This document shows, piece by piece, positions 13,626-19,891 of a stretch of DNA of 34,639 nt. Made by a program: the position numbers and the translations under genes. The number at the start of each line of letters is the position of its first letter. Position 1 is the stretch's first letter. Below the pieces are notes generated by a model. The model was not told the origin of the DNA and made no database searches. It was given only the letters and a program-made list of their open reading frames with translations. The DNA is from Candidatus Omnitrophota bacterium (GTDB lineage Bacteria; Omnitrophota; Gorgyraeia; B26-G9): positions 1 to 34,639 of the forward strand of contig JAHIOQ010000075.1 in NCBI GenBank assembly GCA_018895275.1. Reading direction: 5' to 3'.

Positions 13626-14891
13626 TTAAATTGACTGTTCAATTGCATCCACAACATATAAAATCTCTTTGGTTGTCACTTGGGTACGGCCAAGATTTTT
13701 TACAGCGCTTAAGCGGGCAGTCAGATTAAAAGGGCTCTTTCCTGCTTCCCAGGTTACAAATATATTCTCTGCCCTCCCATTCAACTTCTCATACAGGCGT
13801 TTAAGCACGGCTAAGATATCAATCGTGCCTTGCTTAGAATGCGTATCCCAAAACATGCCATGCGGCTGTCGGCCATTATTGTTATGGATATGAATGTGGC
13901 CAATTTTATCAACCAATCCAAAGGCTTCTAATCTTTCCAAAAATGTCCGCGCACTACCTTCCCCTTCATAAGCCACATTGGCATGTCCAACGTCAAAACA
14001 GATATATACATTATCGTAAACTTCCGTGGACAATTGTTCCCGGATAAATTTAAAAAATTCTTTAAAATCTTCAGCGGTATGAGCCCATTGTCCTTCACAA
14101 GGACAATTTTCCACCGCCAATTTTATGTTATGCTTGTGAGCTTCCTCAGCCAAAGGGATAAAACAACGCGCGTAATCTTCCCATTGAGTTTTCCGGGGCC
14201 ACAAATGTATAACAAATACCTCTGCTCCTGCTTTCTGTGCCACAACCAGCTCTTTTAAAATTTTTTTATTGTTCTCGCCATTGCCTAGATTAGTAAATAA
14301 ATCCGAACTGCTATGAATTGCTGCCTTTTTGTGCCTTTTAAGGTGAGACAAAAATTTTGCCGATTCGGGTAAAACAGGCAAATAAAACTCATAACTCTGT
14401 TCCTGCTCTGTTTGTTCAAATAAGGGCATTATTGCCGCTGGAATTTGATTTTTCTTTAAATCATTCATCCCCTTCTGTATTATCTCGTCTGCCACCATTA
14501 AAAAGTACCTGTTATAGTCCCATCGTTTCTGTTTTCTCTTGCCTGTTTTTATGTCTTCTGATAACTCCTTCGAAAGCTGTATAAAACTGTTCCATGCCTC
14601 TATCCATCCCTGTTCTGACAAAACCTTTCTCAGCAACACACAGAGGTACCTTTCCACAGCCGTCTTTAGCCGGGTCTTTGCATTAAGCTCTTCTCCTATA
14701 AGATTGCTTTGCAATATCGCATTATAAAGATAAGCAAAATCTGCTTTGCCTATCTGTACATGCGGAGCAAGGCAGCTACTCTGCCCGCAAGTAACACAAG
14801 CGGCTTCTTCTGCAAAGCAAGGCAATGGCAATAAACAAACCGCATTAATCAATATAACAACTACTATTTTTGATATAATTCTTTTTCTCAT
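13626..14891 (-). CDS. Exported xylose-isomerase-like TIM-barrel protein
   Basis: The 421-residue protein has a signal peptide (ISKIVVVILINAVCLLPLPC) and a Cys-rich pro-segment CVTCGQSSCLAPHVQIGKAD carrying the cluster motif. A helical N-terminal extension of about 130 residues follows. From about residue 180 it is an AP2Ec/sugar-phosphate isomerase-epimerase barrel: EVFVIHLWPRK, IKLAVENCPCE, YICFDVGHANVAYEG, GHIHIHNNNGRQPHGMFWDT and IFVTWEAG. Glu, Asp and several His stand where the family binds divalent metal, so it may be an active isomerase, epimerase or lyase; the substrate is unknown. Export is unusual for this family. It ends DAIEQSI. Confidence 0.8.
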   Translation of the reverse strand: MRKRIISKIVVVILINAVCLLPLPCFAEEAACVTCGQSSCLAPHVQIGKADFAYLYNAILQSNLIGEELNAKTRLKTAVERYLCVLLRKVLSEQGWIEAWNSFIQLSKELSEDIKTGKRKQKRWDYNRYFLMVADEIIQKGMNDLKKNQIPAAIMPLFEQTEQEQSYEFYLPVLPESAKFLSHLKRHKKAAIHSSSDLFTNLGNGENNKKILKELVVAQKAGAEVFVIHLWPRKTQWEDYARCFIPLAEEAHKHNIKLAVENCPCEGQWAHTAEDFKEFFKFIREQLSTEVYDNVYICFDVGHANVAYEGEGSARTFLERLEAFGLVDKIGHIHIHNNNGRQPHGMFWDTHSKQGTIDILAVLKRLYEKLNGRAENIFVTWEAGKSPFNLTARLSAVKNLGRTQVTTKEILYVVDAIEQSI

Positions 14892-14927
14892 TTTTCTGCG
14901 CCAATCCCGCTTCTTCTATTATTTTTT

Positions 14928-15425
14928 TTAAAGTGCCTGCGCAATAAGCCTCTGCGTGTTAATAGCCGTTCCGCAATCATAAATTTTATGTGCGCCATCT
15001 AAGATTTTTATTGCCTGAAACCCTGCAGCATTTTCAATATGCACTGTTTTCTTTTGAAAACCACTCTGTTGCATACCGGGAAAATTACCGGCTTGCGCCA
15101 ACGCAGATATATCCGGATTAGGCGTGCCTATAATAGAAACAATTTGCCTTTCCCTATCCGGCCTCAAAAATTCGCTCTCATCGCGGCAGCTTTTAATTAT
15201 TTCTGGAATTATTGTCTCTGTTAATGATAATGAAACACTTTTTTTTAGGCCATCGATATGTATTTCCTTATTTTTAATATACGGTATTTCCATAGCGAAT
15301 TCCCACCCTTCAAAACTGGTAATATCATACATTTCAATCAATTTTTTATCCCTTTGTGCTATTGCGGCAAGCCAATTTAAAACTATCGATCCGATTTTTT
15401 TTTTGCGCAGATAGGGAAATACCAA
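14928..15425 (-). CDS. Unrecognised protein, first gene of the AT-rich exported cluster
   Basis: The 165-residue frame begins at TTG 15425 with AAAGGA 8 nt upstream; an in-frame TAA lies a few codons before, so it cannot extend far. It has no signal peptide. Readable blocks are VLNWLAAIAQRDKKLIEMYD, EFAMEIPYIKNKEIHIDGLK and RERQIVSIIGTPNPDISALA, with an end at INTQRLIAQAL. The C-terminal motif links it to its neighbours. It could be a C-terminal remnant of a longer exported protein or a genuine short protein. The well-formed promoter upstream favours expression. Confidence 0.5.
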   Translation of the reverse strand: MVFPYLRKKKIGSIVLNWLAAIAQRDKKLIEMYDITSFEGWEFAMEIPYIKNKEIHIDGLKKSVSLSLTETIIPEIIKSCRDESEFLRPDRERQIVSIIGTPNPDISALAQAGNFPGMQQSGFQKKTVHIENAAGFQAIKILDGAHKIYDCGTAINTQRLIAQAL

Positions 15426-15506
15426 TCTATCTGTCCTTTGAATAATTTAACTTTTTTAATTAAAATAAGTTATGTAATTTTTAAAATGATAAAAAGAAAC
15501 TGGTAA

Positions 15507-15535
15507 AGTATACCATATGTTTTGATTTTTTTCAA
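15507..15535 (-). promoter_or_regulatory. Sigma-70 promoter of the AT-rich exported-protein cluster
   Basis: On the minus strand TTGAAA (15530-15535) and TATACT (15507-15512) are exactly 17 nt apart. The start of the first gene is about 80 nt downstream. The surrounding 237-nt gap (15426-15662) holds no gene and no clear terminator for the anti-sigma operon upstream. Confidence 0.7.
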
Positions 15536-15662
15536 ATTAAAATTCGCAACTATTTGTTATTATTAAAGTTATAGAATGGTAGACAACGGCGAAGAGCTGT
15601 TACAAATTGGAGTATTAACCCGGATATTTATATTGCCCGTTCAAAAGGATGAACACAGAGGA

Positions 15663-16775
15663 TTATCGCGATTTTTCAAGGGTAAGTTCAACAGGGATAA
15701 GCTGTTCGAGCACTTTGGGGTTAATCCCTCCCCGCGCGCTGGTATATGCCTCAGGCCGCACAACCGGTAAGGGAGTAACTAAAGTTACTTCTCCCATCTT
15801 TTCCAGGCGTGATAAGAGTATGGAAACCTGCCGTAAGGCAATAGTGAAGCGAAACAGAGTACCGCTTCCTTCGGCAGCGCTAATCTTTTCCTGCTCTATG
15901 CCGGAAACATGCATTTCTTTCAAAACAGAAAGCATCTCCTGTTCCGTAACCTTCCGGACCGCGGAAGAGACTGTCCATTTCTGCTGCCGGTTCGCGGCAA
16001 TAAAATTACCTTCTTTAAGTTCTACTACGACTGCCTTTGATAAAGGCGTAACAGGAACATCTGCCGAAGCCGCTTTGTTCTTGAGCGTATCTTCCAAGGG
16101 TATTTGCTGCTGTTGGGGCGCGGGCATTTTAGAAACAGCACCGTCACTTTTTACTTCTCCGCTTAACATCAACTGTCTTTTTTCTTTATTATCACGAAGA
16201 CGAGCGCCTTTATCTGGGCGTGCCTTTTCAAAATCGCCGCCATGATAATAGTCCGCGTCTTTTCCCGTGAATTTATACTCAGACCGCAGCTCATCCACTG
16301 CTTCCTTTACCTGCAATTCATTTTTCAGGGTAGGAGCTGTCATCTCTGCCTTTTGCGATATTGCGCAGGGGCAAGAAGTCTCCGCTGTCCTCATCTGTCC
16401 GGAAACGTTCTTTTCCGTTCTTAAAGGTATAGCCGGTTTAAGCTGGTTTGAAATATACACCGCCAATACCAGTGTGGCCAAAACCGCCGCGGCCTGCATC
16501 GGCAAACGCTGCGGCCACAATCCGACCAGCCGCTCTAAAACATCATGCCACCACGGAACACTATCAATCCGCGCATTGACTTTTTGCAGGAAATCCGCCG
16601 GTGGCTCGGCCTCCTGCATCGAATGCATTACATTGACCATTTCCGTTATCGACGCAAGCGCACTGCTACAGTCCGGACAGCCGGTTAGATGCTCCTGCAT
16701 CTTTTTTTGTCGCTGGGAATCCAATTGCCCGTCTAAAAACTGCGAAAGAAGTTGCCTGCATTCTTTACACTGCAT
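15663..16775 (-). CDS. Membrane-bound anti-sigma factor (zf-HC2 type)
   Basis: Residues 1-45 form a zinc-binding anti-sigma domain: CKECRQLLSQFLDGQLD, then the H-x3-C-x2-C signature in EHLTGCPDC. After a helical linker comes one transmembrane helix (MQAAAVLATLVLAVYISNQL, about residue 93-112). The outer 250 residues are low-complexity, then a folded C-terminal part with WTVSSAVRKVTEQEMLSVLK and FTIALRQVSILLSRLEKMGE, likely a periplasmic sensor. ATG 16775 begins 1 nt after the sigma-factor stop, so the pair is coupled. It should hold the ECF sigma factor inactive until an envelope signal arrives. The target regulon is not evident from the sequence. Confidence 0.85.
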   Translation of the reverse strand: MQCKECRQLLSQFLDGQLDSQRQKKMQEHLTGCPDCSSALASITEMVNVMHSMQEAEPPADFLQKVNARIDSVPWWHDVLERLVGLWPQRLPMQAAAVLATLVLAVYISNQLKPAIPLRTEKNVSGQMRTAETSCPCAISQKAEMTAPTLKNELQVKEAVDELRSEYKFTGKDADYYHGGDFEKARPDKGARLRDNKEKRQLMLSGEVKSDGAVSKMPAPQQQQIPLEDTLKNKAASADVPVTPLSKAVVVELKEGNFIAANRQQKWTVSSAVRKVTEQEMLSVLKEMHVSGIEQEKISAAEGSGTLFRFTIALRQVSILLSRLEKMGEVTLVTPLPVVRPEAYTSARGGINPKVLEQLIPVELTLEKSR

Positions 16776-16776
16776 C

Positions 16777-17406
16777 TTAAATCACATCCTTTAGACTCTC
16801 CTGCAGCATCTGCCGTGCCCGGAAAAGCCTTGATTTTACCGTTCCGATATTAACAGCCAAAACCTGCGCTATTTCTTCATACGAAAGCATCTGCATATCC
16901 CGCAGGACAACGACCACGCGGAAATCCGCGTCAAGAGACCGGATTGCTTTATATATCAAAATCTGTTTTTCCTTATTAAGCAGCGCCTTATCCGGTGCTG
17001 CCGATTGCCTGTCCGGGACCTCCTGCCGGAGGGACGATTCTCCGTTATCAACCGCTGCATCCAAAGAAACATTCAAGCGCGATATCCGGCAATTTTGTTT
17101 CATTTTGTTACGTACGATATTTACCGTAATCGCATACAGCCATGTCAAAAAGCTCGACTGCTGCCTGAATCCCTGGATCCCGCGGTAGGCACGGACAAAA
17201 ACATCCTGCGCCGCTTCGTCCGCCTGGCTGTAATCCCCGAGCATCCGCAGGGCAGTATTAAAAACCCGGCGGTGATACTTCAGCATCAGGCTATTGAACG
17301 CCTCACGGTCCCCGTCCCGGCAGAGAAGAATGAGACTGTCTTCCTCCTCCGCGCCCTGTAAAACCTCTTTTTCGCGTATAGCGTCGTTTCCCACTTTATT
17401 AGACAA
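16777..17406 (-). CDS. ECF (RpoE-like) RNA polymerase sigma factor
   Basis: The roughly 200-residue sigma-70-family protein has region 2 (AFNSLMLKYHRRVFNTALRM, DEAAQDVFVRAYRGI, FLTWLYAITVNIVRNKMKQ) and region 4 (FRVVVVLRDMQMLSYEEIAQ, NIGTVKSRLFRARQML), with an acidic linker between. There is no region 1.1 or 3, as expected for ECF sigma factors. The start is uncertain: TTG at 17406 is the longest, but AAGGGA abuts it, and a GTG four codons later is possible. The cognate anti-sigma gene follows at once. It sits at the end of the envelope operon, so envelope-stress control is likely but inferred. Confidence 0.9.
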   Translation of the reverse strand: MSNKVGNDAIREKEVLQGAEEEDSLILLCRDGDREAFNSLMLKYHRRVFNTALRMLGDYSQADEAAQDVFVRAYRGIQGFRQQSSFLTWLYAITVNIVRNKMKQNCRISRLNVSLDAAVDNGESSLRQEVPDRQSAAPDKALLNKEKQILIYKAIRSLDADFRVVVVLRDMQMLSYEEIAQVLAVNIGTVKSRLFRARQMLQESLKDVI

Positions 17407-17459
17407 TCCCTTACCGCTAAAAGTTTCCGGATATATTCCGTATTTAATCTCTGCCGCTG

Positions 17460-18764
17460 TTATGCTCCCGGCTTGCCCAGCAGTTTAAACATCTTCTTTT
17501 TATAGGCCTCGACCCCCGGCTGAGTAAAGGGATTAACCCCGTCAAGCAAACCGGACATCGCGATTGTTTTTTCAAAAAAGTAAAAGAGCTGGCCGAGATG
17601 ATACGCGCTGCGCCGCGGGATAGTAATCGTCATATTCGGAACGCCGCCTTCATAATGCGCAGCGGCCGTGGCCTCATAGGCCTTACGGTTGACAAATTCG
17701 ATATCTTTGCCCGCTAAATAATTCAAGCCGTCGATATCTTCCTTAAATTTCGGCACGCTAAACTTTGCGGCTGACTTTTCCAGTACCAGGAAAGTTTCAA
17801 ATATATTGCGTTGTCCTTCCTGTATCAGCTGTCCGAGAGAGTGCAGGTCGGTCGTAAATTCGCAGGCAGCGGGAAAAATGCCTTTTCCTTCCTTACCCTC
17901 GCTTTCACCGTAAAGCTGCTTACACCACTCTCCAAGATAATGCAATGCCGGATGGAAGCCGGAAAGAATCTCGATATTTTTACCCTTTTTATAAAGCACA
18001 TGGCGGATAGCCGCATACTTATAGGCCGGGTTTTTCCCTATGCCCGGATTGCCGCATTTTTTCTCAAAATCACGTGCCCCTTTTAAAACAGCCCTGATAT
18101 CGATTCCCGCAGCGGCAATCGGCAGCAGGCCAACGGGAGTAAGCACGGAAAAACGCCCCCCCACATCATCGGGGATAATAAATGTCTTATACCCCCCCTG
18201 TTCGGCAAAACGCCGTAAGGCCCCTTTTGCCGCGTCTGTCGTGCAGATGATTTTGTCTTTAAGGCCTTTCTTGCCGTAAGCCTTTTCCAAATACTGCATA
18301 ATAATACGGAAAACCACCGCGGTTTCCGTAGTTGTCCCGGATTTGGAAATCACGTTCACGATAACCCGCTTGTTCTTTATAAGCGCGCAGAGGTCATGCA
18401 AATAATCCGCGCATAAATTATGGCCGGCAAAATAGACTTTCGGTTTTTCATCGCGGAATTCATTGGAAAAATTAGGTTTTATAAACTCGATTGCCGCGCG
18501 CGCGCCCAAATACGAACCTCCGATGCCCAGACTAAGAAACACATCACAATTATCCCTTATATTGAGGGCAGTCTGTTCAATATCCTTTATCAATTGCCCA
18601 GGTATCGTCGAAGGCAGGTCCAGCCATCCGGTAAAATCACTGCCGGGGCATTCTTTTTTCTGCAGCACATTATGAATAAGCGCGATAGCCTTGGAAACCG
18701 CTTTCAGTTCTTTACCGGAAACAAATCCCTTGCAGTTTCCGGTTAATATCGATACATCGCTCAT
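17460..18764 (-). CDS. pgi: Glucose-6-phosphate isomerase
   Basis: The 434-residue protein has the short bacterial Pgi layout: SLGIGGSYLGARAAIEF near 78-94, the phosphate-binding ISKSGTTTETAV at 139-150, DVGGRFSVLTPVGLLPIA, a Glu in QLYGESEGKEGKG and the catalytic-type TTDLHSLGQ. It interconverts glucose-6-phosphate and fructose-6-phosphate in the cytoplasm. ATG 18764 has a strong AGAGAGGAGA ribosome site. It lies 21 nt after the polysaccharide export gene and so may be cotranscribed, linking sugar-phosphate supply with envelope polysaccharide. Confidence 0.96.
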   Translation of the reverse strand: MSDVSILTGNCKGFVSGKELKAVSKAIALIHNVLQKKECPGSDFTGWLDLPSTIPGQLIKDIEQTALNIRDNCDVFLSLGIGGSYLGARAAIEFIKPNFSNEFRDEKPKVYFAGHNLCADYLHDLCALIKNKRVIVNVISKSGTTTETAVVFRIIMQYLEKAYGKKGLKDKIICTTDAAKGALRRFAEQGGYKTFIIPDDVGGRFSVLTPVGLLPIAAAGIDIRAVLKGARDFEKKCGNPGIGKNPAYKYAAIRHVLYKKGKNIEILSGFHPALHYLGEWCKQLYGESEGKEGKGIFPAACEFTTDLHSLGQLIQEGQRNIFETFLVLEKSAAKFSVPKFKEDIDGLNYLAGKDIEFVNRKAYEATAAAHYEGGVPNMTITIPRRSAYHLGQLFYFFEKTIAMSGLLDGVNPFTQPGVEAYKKKMFKLLGKPGA

Positions 18765-18785
18765 GGAGAATCTCCTCTCTTTTGT

Positions 18786-19847
18786 TTAGAAATCGCGAAA
18801 TTCTCTCTTAATAAATAAGCCGTGTGACACAGGCTCGAGGAATAACTTCAGGAAGTAATTAACGTCTTTAATAAATCTGCGCGGAACGTATATTATATCT
18901 TCTGTTTCCAGCACCGCATCATCGCTGACATCCGCCTTTTTCAAGGCCTTGGTCAGATCCAGCCTTTTAGGAACCGGCTTTTCAAACCCGCCTTTAACCA
19001 GCATGATACTGGAGATAACCGCATCTTCGGTAAATCCGCCGGCCAGGCCGACTGCCTCCAATATCGTTTTTCTTCCCGTAACGGAATATATGCCCGGGCT
19101 TCTAACCTGTCCGAGTACAATAACCCTTTTCCCGCTTATATTTTTAACCGCCACGGATACCTGCGGATTACGAATATATTCCTTAAGACTTTGCGTCAAA
19201 TGCGCGTTAAATTCGCGGACCGTAAGGCCGGCCGCGGGCATATCGCCCACCAGCGGAAATGAAATCATCCCGTCAGGCCGAACGATAAGCTCATCATTTA
19301 AATCAGGATTCTGCCAGACCTTAACCATCAGGCTATCTCCCCGGCCGATCAAATACTCCGCTGAATCCTTTCTTACAGGCAAGGCGGATACCTCCGCCGC
19401 TTGCGGAATATTTTTTTCCGTATCTTTATCCTGAACCGCCTGTTGTTTGCGGCCCTGCTTAATTATGGATATGGCCTTTTGAAACTCTTCCTGTGCTTCC
19501 CGGTACCTGCCCTGGTTGTAGAGAACAAGCCCGTTCTTATAATACTGGTCGCTTTCTCTTTCGGTCTTGATGATTGCCTGTTCAAACTCCTGTTCCGCCT
19601 CATTGTATTTTTTCTCGCCATACAATTGCAATCCCTTTTGATAATGCACTTCTTTCTTGTCTTTTGCCGCAGAGATTGCCTGCTGAAATTTCTTTTCCGC
19701 TTCCGAATAATTACCTTGCTGATACAGAATTAGCCCTTGCTGGTAATAGGTATCCGCCTCATCCTGACCGGCGGTTATCGGCCGGCACCACAGGAGGATA
19801 CCGGCAATCAAACACAGCATAAAACCTAAAGACACCTTATATCTCAT
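18786..19847 (-). CDS. Polysaccharide export protein (Wza-like) with N-terminal TPR repeats
   Basis: A signal peptide (SLGFMLCLIAGILLW...ITAG) precedes three back-to-back TPR-like units, recognisable by YYQQGLILYQQGNYSEAE, HYQKGLQLYGEKKYNEAE and YYKNGLVLYNQGRYREAQ. A Poly_export domain (YLIGRGDSLMVKVWQNPDLN, VRPDGMISFPLVGDM, EYIRNPQVSV) and an SLBB domain (VIVLGQVRSPGIYSVTGRKT, EAVGLAGGFTEDA, DIIYVPRRF) follow. Wza-type proteins form the outer-membrane exit channel for capsule or exopolysaccharide; TPRs at the N-terminus are unusual. I use ATG 19847; a GTG at 19865 adds six residues. No lipobox is obvious. Cotranscribed with coiled-coil genes upstream and pgi downstream. Confidence 0.9.
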   Translation of the reverse strand: MRYKVSLGFMLCLIAGILLWCRPITAGQDEADTYYQQGLILYQQGNYSEAEKKFQQAISAAKDKKEVHYQKGLQLYGEKKYNEAEQEFEQAIIKTERESDQYYKNGLVLYNQGRYREAQEEFQKAISIIKQGRKQQAVQDKDTEKNIPQAAEVSALPVRKDSAEYLIGRGDSLMVKVWQNPDLNDELIVRPDGMISFPLVGDMPAAGLTVREFNAHLTQSLKEYIRNPQVSVAVKNISGKRVIVLGQVRSPGIYSVTGRKTILEAVGLAGGFTEDAVISSIMLVKGGFEKPVPKRLDLTKALKKADVSDDAVLETEDIIYVPRRFIKDVNYFLKLFLEPVSHGLFIKREFRDF

Positions 19848-19891
19848 AACATCCGTACCAGTCACATCTTTTCCCGGTTATTACCATATTT

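Noticed and set aside
15576-15770. Plus-strand 64-codon frame in the 15.5-kb intergenic region
   Set aside because: It overlaps the end of the anti-sigma gene on the other strand, has no plausible ribosome site and no recognisable sequence.
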